A stretch of DNA of 64,000 bases from UBA2705 sp963977125 (GTDB lineage Bacteria > Pseudomonadota > Alphaproteobacteria > Micavibrionales > Micavibrionaceae), in the NCBI GenBank assembly GCA_963977125.1, contig CAXBNJ010000002.1:124001-188000 (forward strand), read 5' to 3'. The notes below the pieces were generated by a model that ran no database searches, was not told the DNA's origin, and was given only the letters and a program-made list of their open reading frames with translations. This document shows, piece by piece, positions 17,801 to 32,800 of this stretch. Position 1 is the first letter of the stretch, and the number at the start of each line of letters is the position of its first letter. The position numbers and the translations under genes are program-made.

Positions 17801-20800
17801 CGCAATACCGCCCGCGCCGCCATCAGTACGGTAATCAAGAACATCTATGTCCGCGCCACCTGTAATTTGGTCCGCCCCTGCGTTACCGATAATCGTATCA
17901 TTCCCCGCGCCGCCAAGAATAAGGTCAATGCCTGTGCCACCTTCAATGCTATCATTACCCGCTTCACCACGTAATTCATCCGCACCTGATCCGCCATAAA
18001 GCGTGTCATTATCATCACCACCGTAAATGATATCGTCATTATTCTCACCAAAGATCGTATCATCGCCGCCACGACCATAAATCACATCTTCGCCATCCGC
18101 GCCCCAAACCGTATCATCGCCGCCAAGTGCATCGATAGTGTTATTCGCAGCGTTGCCTTGGATAGAATCCGCGCCCTCTGTTGCGACAAGCGCTGTAACA
18201 CTTAATGTAAGATAGAAAGTCTCGCCGCCGACATTCGTCATCGTATATGTGTCGCCAGTATGGTCTGTAATCGTGTAGCCGCCGCCATCAGTCACGTCCT
18301 CAACAAATCCATCACCAGCTTGGATTGTGAAAGTCTTGCCATCAATATTGCCTGCGCCGCCAAGTAGAGATTCTACAGCTGCCACGGTAATGTCGAAAGT
18401 ATCACCGCCAGTAAAACTCATGTTTTCATCAGACAAATCAAGCGTTTCAAAATTAGAAAAATAAGGCGCTAAATCAGCCGCTTCAAATGATATTGCACCC
18501 GAAGTAAAGCGCAATACATCACCATCGCCGCCACTATCCGCGCCCGCTTCATAGCTGTTCGCAGCAAGAAGCGTCGCGAGCACAGCTGTGGTCGTTAAGA
18601 ACACATCACTTTGTGATGAAGCGCGAATACGCTCTATATTGCCTAATGTATCTGAATAATCAGCCCCGGCTGTATCTTGACGTACGGTAATCGCATCTTT
18701 ATCGGTGGTTAAATCAACTTCAATATCGGCAGCATCGTTAGCATAATCCGCCGTATCAGTTCCGCCATCACCATTTAAGACATCATTACCCGTACCGCCA
18801 TTTAGGAAGTCATCGCCAGTGCCGCCTGATAAGTGGTCTATGCCGCCCGCACCATAAAAACTATCATTGCCAATATCACCAATCATAGTATCCGAGCCCG
18901 CAGCGCCGTAGAATATTTCGATGTCTGTAACAGAGCTTGACCATCCCTGCGCAGTAACATCATAAGTCCCCGCGCCCGCGGCTGATAAATTTAGCGTAAT
19001 TGCGTTCGCGTCAGCAAGGGCCAGATCAAGCATATATAATGTGTCTGTGCCGCCATCACCGTAGAAATCATCATTGCCGCCATTGCTGATAATCGTATCG
19101 TCACCTGTGCCTGCAATAATGGTATTATTCGTATTTGAGCCATGTATAACATCAGCGAGCGTCGTAGCTATCACATTATTTATAGTTGATAACGTATCAA
19201 TTTTACCAAAACTATCCGTCGCCGTCCCTGCGAGTAAGTTCACAGTAACTGCACCACCGCCAGATTCAGCCCCATAATCAAGCCAGTCTGAGGTGCCTGT
19301 ACCAGTTAAAGTATCAGCTCCATCGCCACCACTCATTGTCACGTTGCTACTTGAGCCTTGGGCCGTGATTATATCATCACCTAAGTCACCATATATCGTC
19401 AAATTAGTGTCAAATATAACCACAGTTTCGAAACCAGTGAATGTATCTATATACGTGCCTGTGCCGCCTTTATCGATAGTACCTGCCTGCATATCAACAA
19501 TCGTACCATTACTGCCCGTGCCCCCATTGAAAAAGAGCTGATCGGCTGTGCCTGTATCTGTAGCCGCATCACCGCCATAATAAGCATCAACAAAATTATC
19601 TAGGGTTACATTGACGATATCATCACCATCGTCACCGTAAACGGTGTCGGCACCTTCGCCACCAGTCAATATATCTGCCTCAGTACCGCCATAAATTATA
19701 TCGTCACCGTTACCGCCATTAATGTCATCGACATCAGCATCACCAGATATAGTATCGTTATCGTCTCCCCCTAAGAGCAGATCTTGGCCATCTCCACCAA
19801 AAATAGTGTCATCACCTTCATTGCCATTAATCGTATCGCTCCTTGCGCCACCATCAAGGTAATCATTACCTAGGCCGCCAGTCATAGTGTCAGCACCATC
19901 TTCACCGTAGATGGTGTCATTATCACCTTCACCATCGATGATGTCATCGCCGTCACCACCCATGATCAAGTCATCGCCATCACCGCCATCAATATTATTG
20001 CTATTGCTAGAGCCGGTAACCGTATCATTACCATCACCAGAGAATGAAGCCATACCAGAAATGCCTTCATCTTTCAGTGTAATAATATCATCAAAATCTG
20101 AGCCTATAACTTGATCAAAGTTATAGACGTAATCTATGTTGCCATAACCGTCATTGCTCGCAATATTCGAAGTAAAATCGATCACGATGCCTTCTGTTGC
20201 ATTTGCGTATACAACTCTGTCGGCAGCGCCCTGCGTATCTCCAGCACCGGAAGTTTCCTCGCCATAGAGGTAATCAGCGCCATCACCGCCTTCTATTACG
20301 TCATCCCCCCCATTACCGATTATTGTATTATTGCCCGCAGTTCCGGTAACGGTGTCAGCGAATCCACTCCTCGTATCAACATGTTCAAACCCAATAATCG
20401 TGTCGGTTACATTCAACCCTAATAACGGATTTAAACTATTTGTAAAAGTCTCGTTTACTAAATCGATAACCAAATGACCTGAAGCACCTTCTGAGTATAA
20501 CCAATCTTCCGTGCTGTCATCAGCGCCGCCATCTGTCGCATAGATAACATCGGCACTATTGTCATCAAAAACATAGATTTTATCTGCGCCTAATCCGCCA
20601 TAAATGGTATCTGCACCGAAGCCATCATAGATAGTATCTGCGCCATCGCCAGCATCAATATAATCATCACCATCAAGACCACGGAAGTAGTTATTACCCG
20701 TCGTACCAATTAATGTGTCACCATAATTAGAGCCCCAAGCATTTTCAAAATCAATAATAACGTCCGCGCCTAGATGCGCCGCGCCGACATCTGTAATCGT

Positions 20801-23800
20801 CATCGTCGTTAAGTTGATATTAACGCCGCCTGTTGCTTGATCAGCCCGTATACTATCTGTACCGCTATTACCGTCATACGTATCCGCCACGCCATCTGAG
20901 CTAACATAAATACTATCATTACCCGCTGCGCCAATAACCGTATCAGATCCTGCGCCGCCTAATAACACATTACCTGAATCGGCATTATCATCGGAGGCTT
21001 GAGAATAACCGTAAATAACATCATCCCCACCAGAACCATAGATAGTATCAGCGCCAATGCCGCCTTCAAGAAGGTTATTATTATTCGTGTCTGTATCTAA
21101 AGCGTTAAATTCACTCGCATCCCACTCAATGAAATACCCGTATCCAGCTCCATCATTAGTGCCGCCGGCACCCGTATTATCTGAATCGGCCCACTCATAT
21201 GTGCCAGCCAGTTGATATAAATATGGTTGAGACGCTGTGTTTTGAGGTTCCCAAAATTCACTGGAACCTTGACGATACACAAACAAATCAAGGCTGCCCT
21301 CTAGAAATCCATCATCATAAAACGCCACGCCGTCATTTGGCCCGCCATTCCATGCCCATGTACCATCCCCTGAATTATACTGAGCACCGAGCCATGTCAT
21401 TGCCCCACCGCCTGAAGCGGGACGATAACTATCGAGCACAGCGTTCTCATAAGAGCTTTCAATCGTTACGAGTCGACCCGCAATTCCTGCAACAACAGCC
21501 GCGCTAGCCGCAGCATTAGCCACTGTCCAATTTACAGTTTCCGTGACGAATTTATAAACACTATCCGTTCTTACATCGTAAATTAAATTACGATCTTCCG
21601 CCAAAGCCTGGCCAAGCGTGATACGTCCATCAATGACATCATCACCGCTGCCACCAATGGCCGTATCATCACCATCTTGCGTATAGATTTTATTGGCGCC
21701 ATCATCACCCGTGATAATATCACCTGTGCCGCCCGTATAATTCGTACCAACAATATGCGTTATATTTTGTAAACTATGGGTATCAGTACTGACATTTGAG
21801 ATATTGGCTGTTGTAATGCCATTAGAGTCAATAGTAACCGTTACATCGCCATCAGTGTAATCTTCAAAAGATACCGTATCTTCACTTACCCCTGAATGCC
21901 GCGAATAGATCGTGTCATTACCACCGCCGGTTTTAACAAAACCACCACCATAATCAAGCCAAATAAGGTTATCTTGTGCATCACCATAAACGGTATCAAA
22001 ACCATTCGCAGTACCATAAACACTTTCAATTTCACTGAAGCTATCAACAGCATTTTCTGAGTGTTCATCTTTCCACGTAACGGTGCCCGCGACCATATCA
22101 ACGAAGGTCTCTGTTCCATATGCGTCATTCAGATCCACGGCAATCGAACCAATGCCATCACCCAAGCGTAAAATATCACCGTAACCAGATTCACCGGTTT
22201 CACCACCAATTATTGTATCTGAGTCTTTATCACGACTAAGAAGGAAGGTATCACTACCATCTCCACCGTCAAGCGTATCGGCACCAGTACCATCCAAGAT
22301 GATATCGTCACCCGCTTCGCCATATATTGTGTCGTCGCCGGTGTAACCACGGATAAAGTCAGCACCTGCGCCAGCATAGACAGTATCATTACCGCGTCCA
22401 GCATCGATTGTGTCTTCTTCACCAAGCACGGCGCTATCACGACCTGTTAACAGATCATCAAAGGCTGAACCAACAACGCTTTCAAAGCCTTCTATGGTTG
22501 AGCCGACACCAACATCAGCACCAGCATCTTTATCGGAAAGTGTCTGTGCCTCTAGGTCGACTATAATGGCTGTGCTCGCATAAGAGCCATCAAGAATATC
22601 GCCAAGAGTTTGGGCGCCGTCACCACCAATATAAACCGTATTATCACCCGTCGTAGCCACATAAACGCGATCATCACCGTCGCCACCATCAAGCGTATCT
22701 AAGCCGCCACCGCCAAACAGAACATCATTATCCGCGCCGCCTTCCAGCGTATCATCGCCGACAAAACCAAATAATGTATCGTTACCAGCTTCCCCGTATA
22801 ATGTATTACTATCGGTTGATGTGGCACCGAGTGCTACTGCATCGCCTTCCCATTCTGTAATATAATAAGCGCCCGGGCCTGAATATCCAGAAATCCAGAA
22901 ATCGTTAGTTGAATCATAAAAGACCTTATTTTCGCCCGATACGGCAACTGCGCCATCACCAAAGTTCTCATATTCAGATAGCCAATGCGTGCCTGATCCT
23001 GTTGAACCTTTGGCGTCTCCCGACCAGAACTGGATACCTGCATCAGGGCCTTCTGTCCATATCCATGTGCCATCTGTACCACCATCGCCGCCGCCGAGAC
23101 GTACATTGTTACCATCAGAAACTATTTGTAATATAGCATCTTCTGTTGATAGACCATCCGCCACGTTTGTGTCTACGATTGTCATGAGGTGACCGCCAAC
23201 AGTGCTGCCGTTTAATGTATTAGCTGCGGCGGCGGCACTCGACGTTGAATAATCAGATAATGCATCGGCACTAAGCTCATAGAAGTTCCCTGTATCCATG
23301 CTGTAATAAATTCCATTATCACCAAGCAACAGGTTATTTGTGCCGCCAGCGACATCAAGATAGGTAATGTTGCCCAAGCCACCTAATGCATCATAAATAG
23401 CCACGCGTGCATCAAGAATATCATTACCCTCGCCACCAAATACAGTATCATCACCGCTTTGTGTGGCCACGCGATCATCACCTTCATAGCTTTTAATCAA
23501 ACCACTAATATTATTCGCATAGATATAATCATCAAAGGCAGAGCCATACATACCCTCAACATCTGTCAGTGTATCAACATCGACATTTGCATTAAGTGAA
23601 TCACTCAAGAATGTTTGGCTGATCGTATAATCGCCACTGACTTCTGTACTGAACCAATATTTAGAAGCTTCATTATACTGACTTGAGCTGTAATAACTGG
23701 TGATATCAAAATCATCGCCGCCATCAATCGTATCATTGCCTGTACCTGACGAGATTAGATCATTCCCAGCATAAGTCGTAATGGTATCATCACCGCCGCC

Positions 23801-26800
23801 GGATTCAACTTGGTCGTCACCTGTACCTGTTGGATCCGCAGAGCCGTTATCGATTACATCATTACCCGCTGTACCTGTAATAGCGAGCAAGTTGATGCTC
23901 AGAGTGATTGTTTCTCCGCCGCCTTCTAATGTGTAGACAATGGAATCACCAACAACTTGTTCATCTTGTGTAACGGTACTTGTAATATCCCAAGTTCCAT
24001 CATCATCATATAAGCTGTCTGTAATATCATTGAGTAGCGTGTTTTCTTTCCAACCAAAGCCCGTCTTACCATCAATTGTAAAGCTGCCTGATACACCGCC
24101 CATATAAGCGACAAGATCTGACACGTTCATTGAGAACGTATCAACATCAGCGCCAACGCCCGCGCTCACTAAGGTAAAGTTTAGCGCCTCAATGTTAAGA
24201 AGGTTATCTGCAATGTCGCTAAAGTCTAAAGTGCCTAAGCTACCCTCTTTAAAACCAAAGACATCATTACCTAAGGCGCCATCATAAATATTATTAACAG
24301 TCAGAGCCAATGCTGCTGCTGTTGTGATGGCAAAAGTATCATTGTATCTTGACGCGCTCAGTTTCTCAGTACTCGTGATTGTATCTATATCACCATTGTC
24401 ATGAGTAACCGTTATCGCACCGGCAACATCCGAAATATCAATTTCAGTTAAGGTCGTTGTCTCTTTACTATAATCGACAGTATCAATGCCAGTGCCACCG
24501 ACCATTACATCATCGCCAAGACCACCGCGCAAGATATCGTTATCATCGCCGCCATCAAGCGTATCATCACCATCTCCACCTTCAATAGTATCGTCATCCG
24601 CCTGACCATAAAGCACATCGTTACCTTCATAGCCCAATAAGATATCATCACCATCGCCTGCAAAGAAAGTGTCATCGCCTTTTAGTGCAATCAAAACATT
24701 TTGCTGGCTCTTATCATGCACTGAGTAATCTATACCGCCTGCGCTGTTATCATCATCCGTACCCCAAACAAAATCACCTTTAATCGTCAATGTGATATTA
24801 TCATCGTCAGCAAAATCGCCATCATCCGCAAAGGTATAAAGTAAATCTGATCCGCTAATCGTCGGCGCCTGGCCAAGCCATGTTGCACCGTCAGAAATAT
24901 CAAAGACAAGAATTTCGGTTAACTCTAGGGTAAAGGCTAAGCTTTCGCTGCCGTTAAGTAGCCCTGCAATATCGTCGCCTGTGATAGCGAGGCTATCAGT
25001 AGACGCTGCCGTTTGGCTTAATTTTAAATACTCAATATTATCAAAGTTTACATCAAGGTCAGCGCCGCTCACTACGCCCATTGTGCCGGTAAGCTCTAAC
25101 ATATCCACGCCAATGCCGCCCGCAGCAGTATTGGACGTCTCAGAGAAACCATCATACAGATAATCCGTGTTACCAAGCCAGCCAGCAGCAGATATATTAT
25201 TAATGACGAAAGTATCATCCGCGTCACTACCTATAATACGTTCTAGATTTGTATATATGTCACTGCCATACCAGAAATCCGTCACGCTACCATCTAATCC
25301 AGCTAAATTCGCCGTGATGCCGCTTATTGCGCCGCCATATGTGTAATAGCTGTAATCCAAGGTATCAAGACCAGCATCCCCATCAATTGTATCGCTACCA
25401 CCACCGGCAACAATATTATTATTACCTACTGTACCAACAATAGTATCGCTCATATTAGTCGCGATAAGATTCTCAAAGTTTGAATAAATTTCATCACGTT
25501 CAGTATCCGCGAACGTTGTATCGGTCGCATCATCATGCGAATTGAACCAGCCGCGGCTCATTTCAATGCGGCTAAAGTCAGCTCCACCAATGTTGCGATT
25601 ACTCAAATCAATAGTATCGACGCCGCCGCCGCCATCGAGGACATTACGACCGCCTCGCCCACCAGAAATAACGTTGGCAGAACCATCACCCGTAATCGTA
25701 TCTGCGCCTGATTGTGAACCTATCACATTCTCAAAATTTATCGCCGTATGGACTTGGCTATTTGCAGAAACATTTCCTACTGTGTTAACCCCCATATCAA
25801 ACACAATTTTAGTCCCACCAAAACTGTTAAAATCGATTGTGTCGCCTTTCACTTCATTGGTCGTCCCACCATCGTAATAGGCTCCAAGGAATGTTTCATC
25901 CGTAGCTTTAATCTCATCATCGCCACCCTCACCAAAGGCTGTATCATTACCCGCACTAATGCTTATATAGTCATTGCCGTCACCACCATAAAAAGTTTCA
26001 GCAACCCCTGTATCCAAGCCTTGACCAATTAAGACATCATCAAAACCTGTACCGCGAATAGCTTCAATATTAGAGAGCTCGTCAATCAACTCAGACGCCG
26101 AACCGTCAAAGATACCATCATCATCAGCATCAAGTTCAACTTGGAACGTACCAAATTCTATAGTAACGCTAATAGCATGCAGTTCTGCGGAATAATCAAC
26201 AAGGTCAATGCCTGCATTACCGTCAATTGTATCAACGCCATCACCGCTATAGAATGTATCCGCGCCTGCTCCACCAGTTAGCTGATCATCGCCTGCGCCG
26301 CCATAAATAACGTCATCACCGTCACCACCAGAAATAACATCAACGCCATCGCCGCCATCTAAATAATCCGCGCCATCGCCGCCCTGTAAATCATCCTGAC
26401 CAAGACCACCAATAAATGTGTCTGTGCCAATGCCACCGACCATAATATCATTGAAGTCCGTACCTGTAATGAATTCAACCTGATTAATGCTATCTGTGCC
26501 TTCAAGCGTAGCGGCTTGATATTTCTCCATTGTGCCCGCGGTTGCATCATAGACAACACGATCCGTCAAATTGCTGTAATCAATAGTATCTGTGCCGTCG
26601 CCGCCATCAATTGTGTGACTAGCGCCATAAGCCGCCGTGACCAGATCATTACCATCTTCACCAAAGAACGTAACAGAGCTTGCGCCACCTAAAATAACAT
26701 TATCAGCAAGATCGCCACCGTGGATTTCTTCAACGCCTTTAACTTTGTTCACTTCAGTGCTCAAAATTTCTGTGTAATCCAGATAGCCATCGCCATCCAA

Positions 26801-29800
26801 CGTGGCACCAAAGTCTATTGTGATACTGTCTGTAGCGCTTGAGGCGTATAAAGTATCGGTGCCCGTACCGCCATCAATCGTATCCGCGCCTGCGCCAGCC
26901 GTGATGATATCATCTTCACTACCACCAAAAATACTATCATCGCCACCGCCAGAAACAATAACATCTGCGCCCGCGCCGCCATCAATAAGGTCAATGCCCG
27001 CGCCCGCTGTTATCGTATCGGCATCCGCACCGAGGATATAAGTACTTCCATTATCACCACCGGTAATTGTGTCATCGCCACTGCCGCTGCTTATTGTGCC
27101 TGCGGTAAAGTCAACATTCACAATATCTGCGCCACTACCTGTAATTAGATTGCTAATATCCTCGACTAAATCTTTATCAACGGCATCTTCTTGCGTAATA
27201 ACAAATGCGCCACTTAGATTTGTATAATCAAACGATATAACGCCCGTCGCGGCAGAATAATCCAACGTATTCACACCTGCGCCGCCAGTGAATGTGTCAT
27301 TACCGCCACTATATATGAATGTGTCATCGCCCGTGAAGCCGTCTATAACATCATCCGTGCTCGCACCAGTAAATGTGTCATTGCCCGCACCCAGTCTTAT
27401 AATATCAATGCGCTTAAGGTCGTTCTCATTACCGTTCCATGTCAGGGTCTGGTAAGAATCGCCAATATCTTCGCTCAATGTAATCGTTAAAGCGGCTGTT
27501 TCTAATTCTAGCGTATAAAGATCAGCCGTTCCTGCATAACCATCAAAGTCTGTACCTATATTATCGCCATAGAAAGTATCATCAAAAATACCGCCCGTGA
27601 CATTTTCAATATTCAATAAGACGTCTTTACCGCCACGGCCATCATCATCAACTTGAAAGCCATCATTTTCGCCGCCGCCATGATCACGGTCAAGCATATC
27701 GACAATAATACCATTCACACCATCTGGTGTCGGCGATGTACGGTCATTATAATAAATCGCTGTATCGTAATCATCGCCACCATTAATCGTGTCATTACCA
27801 GGGCCACCAGAGATAAGATCGTTACCCGCATCACCAAATAAGGAGTCATCGCCCTCTAGGCCGTAAATACGGTTATCACCAGCATCACCATCTGCTGTAC
27901 CAATACCTTCGTCATCTTCAATTGGAGGCTTCTCCACCACAACGATCAGAGTATTCGGTCCGTCAGTAAATGTGTATGTCGTAATCCCTAAAACAATATT
28001 TTCTGAAACAGGAATTGATTCTGTCCATGTCGTGCCATCATTAACCACAACTTCTTGGCCATCAGCTGCAGTAATCGTAATTGATCTATCGCCTGTGCCG
28101 CCGCGCATATTATTCAATTGATCTGCATCAATTACAAAATCATCAGAGGTCACAGGTGTTGCGCCAGTTAAGTCGAGATAGCCAAGATTTGTAAAGTGAC
28201 CATCCAGATCTGCACCATCAAAGTCCAATGTGCCGCTTATCTCTAACGTGTCATTATCAGAACCGCCCATATCAATAATATTCGATGCGGCAAGCGCTGC
28301 AATAAGGTTTGACGTCACACGAACGACATCGCCGCTAGACCCCATGCTTATGCGCTCAAAGTTAGATATTGTATCATCACCGATGCTTGTACCGACAGCC
28401 GTACCAGAGTTGGAATCACCAAGATCTATAATGATACCATCGCTATCCGCTGTATAATTTAGGTAATCGTCATCACCACCGCTTGTACCACCATCCATAA
28501 CATCATCGCCAAGCTCACCAATGAATGTGTCATCACCAGCGCCACCGTTTAATGTATCGTTACCGTCGCCACCAAAGAATATGTCATCGCCCGCATTACC
28601 TTCGAAGAGATTTGCGCCTGTATCACCGATAAACGTATCATCGCCGCTGCCGCCGCCTGCACCTTCAACACTAATTAAAGTGTCAACAAGGCCATCACTG
28701 GTCTTAGTCGCCGTATCTGAACCCGTACTTAGATCAACAACAACTTTCGCTGTTTCGTGTTCATAGCTGACGAAATCAACACCGCCTGCGCCGCCGTCAA
28801 ATGTTGAGGAACCCGTTACAGCGGAATTCGCCGTGATTATATCGTCAGAAGCTGTACCAATAACGTTTTCAAAATCTGAAACTGAATCAGTCCCAATATT
28901 TGTGCCGCCATTATCACTTGCTGTGCCCGCGGTTAAGTCAATAACAACCCCACCGCCTGTAACGCCAGAATAATCAATCCAGTCATCACCTGAGCCTGCA
29001 TTAAGGTTATCCGCATCACCATCATTACCGATAATGAAACGATCTGCGCCTGCGCCAGATGTTACCGTATCGAGACCATCCCCTACTGTAATCGTATTAG
29101 CGCCATCACCGGCTGTGATTGTATCATTGCCCGCGCCATCAATAATGACATCATCGCTTGCGCCCGCGACAATAATATCATCGCCTATGCCACCATCAAC
29201 TGTGTTAACACCCGTCGTTCCAGTAACCGTTATTTGATCATTACCGTCACCGCCATCAATAGAATTCGCGCCTGTACCCGCGACTACCGTATCGTTACCC
29301 GTTCCTGCCGTAACGGAGTTATCACCATTACCCAGCGTAACAATATCGGCGCCAGCGCCTGAATCTACAATGTTATTACCATCACCTGCCGTGATCGTAT
29401 CCGCGCCTGTCGTGGCTGTAATAGTATTCGCACCCTCACCAGCATCAACAACGTTATCACCGCCAGAAACATTAATCGTATCATTACCTGAGCCTGTTGT
29501 GACATCATCTGCGCCTGTACCTGCATCAATAATATTAACGCCATCGCCTGCAATAATTGTGTTATCGCCAGCGCCGGCATCAATGCTGTCATCTCCAGTT
29601 CCTGAAGTGATTATATCTTTGTCTGCCCCAGTGGTGATTTGGTTTGCGCCATCACCTGCCGTGATCGTGTTTAATCCAGAACCCGCTGTAATAGTATCAT
29701 CGCCGGCCCCAGAAACTATCGTATCTGCACCTGTCGTCGTCGTAATATTGTTATTGCCTGAGCCTGCATCAATATCATTATCTCCAGCGCCCGCATTAAT

Positions 29801-32800
29801 CAGGTCTGCGCCAGTGCCCGAGCGAATATAATCTATGCCCGTACCCGTAGTAATAGTGTTATCACCATCACTCGCCATAACGCTATTTGCGCCATCACCG
29901 GCATCAATAATATTTTTCGTCGCCGTACCTGTAATTGTATCAGCGCCTGTACCGGTATTAACATTTTCAAAGCCCGTAATCGTATCTGTGCCGGCGCCGT
30001 CACCGGTCATGGTCTCGCCAGTCAGATCGACAACCAAATCATCAGTATCTGCGCCATATTCAAGCAAGTCTCCGCCGCCGGCATCGGTGCCCGCATCAAA
30101 TATTTCTGCAATACCTTCATTACCAGTGAAAGTATCGTCAAGGCTTGTACCAATAACACTTTCAATATCAATTAATGTGTCGGTTGTTGCGCCTGTAACT
30201 GTATCTGTCGCACCTGCAAAATTAACAACAACAGCGCTTGCTTGCGCCGAATAATCAACAGTATCGAAATCAGCACCGCCATCAATAATATCAGCGCCTG
30301 CGCCGCCGATGATTATATCAGCGCCTGCTTCAGTTTGAATGTTATCGGCACCGCCCGCCGCGTCGACATAGTCTGCGCCTGCGCCAGATATAATCGTATT
30401 GGCCCCTGCTGTACCTGTGATTGTATCTATGCCAGAGCCTGTATAAACAGATTCCAAAGTGCCAATAACATCGCCAGTATTGGTCGTGTTTGCGTCAATA
30501 TTTATGGTTATATTATCATCGAAGCTGCTCATATCAAGCGTATCGCTACCACCATCACCATAATAAGTGTCAGATTCTGCGCCATTATCATCAAAGGCCA
30601 CAATGATATCGTCTTCACTGCCGCCGCTGATGATATCAACGCCAGCATCGTCATTTAATATATCAGCGCCCGCGCCACCATCAAGGCTGTCATTACCTGC
30701 GCCGCCGGTTAATGTATCCGCATCCGCGCCACCAATTAAGGTGTCATTATCCGCGCCGCCATCAAGTATATCTGCGCCTGCACCACCCTCAAGATAATCG
30801 TTACCCGCTAGACCTGTAATCGTATCGGCACCATCATTACCTAATAAGGTGTTCGCAACAGCGGAGCCTGTAATGGCGTCATCGCCTGCGCCTGCAATAA
30901 AGTGCTCAACATTAGAGATTGTATCAACATTGGCGTTTTCATCGGTCATTGTTGACGTACCGAGATTTACAGTAATGTCACCAGTATCGGCGGATTGATC
31001 AACCCAATCTTCGCCGCCCAAACCATCAAAGACATTGGCCGTGGCATTATCACCTGTGAAAGTATCAGAAAGCCCCGTCGCAATAATGTTTTCAATGCCC
31101 ACGAGTGTATCTGTATCACCATGTGTATCTGTCACAATAGCTGAGCCGCCAGCGGATAAATCAACAGTGATACCTGCCGCGCCGCCATCTAAGTTATAAT
31201 CAACCGTATCGCTACCCGCGCCGCCATCGAGGCTATCATCACCAAGACCACCAATTAGCGTATCATTATCATCGCCACCATAAATTGTGTCATCGCCCGC
31301 TGCGCCATCAATATAATCTGCGCCCGCGCCAGCATTAATAATATTCGCTGTGGCTGTACCATCAATCGTATCTGCGCCACTGCCTGTATTAATATTCTCA
31401 AAGCCATTCACGATATCAACATTGGCGTTAACATCAGTCAGGCTGCTATTGGCAAGATCAGCGACGATTTTCGCCGTTGCTGTACCATATTCAAGTGTAT
31501 CATTGCCGCCATTACCATAGAAGGTATCACTAAGTGCGTCATCACCAGTGAAAGTATCATCATTGGCTGAGCCATCAACTTGCTCAATTGCGATCAAGGT
31601 ATCTGTCGCGCCGCTGCCATCGACAACAGTTTTGGTTGCGCCTGACATATCAACTACAATTTTAGACGCTTCTGCAGCGTAATCTGCGATATCAACATCC
31701 GCGCCACCATCTAATGTATCCGCGCCTGCACCACCAATTAATGTGTCAGCGCCCGCTTCACCTTGCAATGTATCCGCGCCATCTGCGCCATCGAGTATAT
31801 CTGCGCCATCACCTGAAGTAAGGACGTTCACGGCCGCTGTACCTGTAAGCGTATCGGCATATGCACCGGTTGTGATGACATTTTCGAAGTTCGCAATCGT
31901 GTTGCCTGTATCATTCACATTCGTGGTCAAGTTTACTGTTAGGCCTGCTGTGAAGGCACTCAGGTCAAGCGTATCGATCTCGCTACCGCCGTCAAAGTTA
32001 TCCGCTTCACTATCATCAGCCACGATGAATATATCGTTATCCGCGCCGCCGGTTACAAGGTCAATCCCTGTACCGTCTGAGATCGTATCATTACCAGCAT
32101 CACCGTTTAAGGTATCATTACCGGCAAGGCCATTGATAATATCATCACCTGCCCCACCGTTAAGAATATTAATGCCGATAGTACCATTAATTGTATCGTT
32201 ACCCGCGCCGCCTGTGAAGTTTTCAAAGCCGATAACGCTATCCACATTTGCGCCTTCATCCGTCATCGTCTCGGCCGTAAGGTCAACGATCAACGCGCCT
32301 GTGCTTGTTGACTGATCCAATGTATCAATGCCAAGGCCCGCGTCTAATGTGTTAACGCTAGCGCTGTCATCAGTCATTGTATCGGCGCTATCAGTACCTT
32401 TAGCATGTTCAATGCCGCTAAGCGTATCAATGCTGCCAAAGCCATCTGTTGCGGCATTTGTACCAAGATTAATTGTTACGCCTGCCGCGCCGCCGGCTGC
32501 TGCATCTTCGCTATAATCAATCCAGTCATTTACGCCCGCGCCGCCATTTAGAATATCCGCGCCATCACCACCGAATAATGTATCAGCGCCTGTACCCCCT
32601 AATAATGTATCATCGCCAGCTAAACCACGCATGATGTTACTACCCGCGACAGCGGCGATTATATTCGCAACGGCGCTACCTGTAATCGTGTCATTACCAG
32701 TACCCGTATTAACATTTTCAAAGCCAAAGATCGTATCTGTGCCTGCGCCATCGCCCGTCATCGTTTCATTGGTTAAATCAATAACCAGATCATCTGCATC

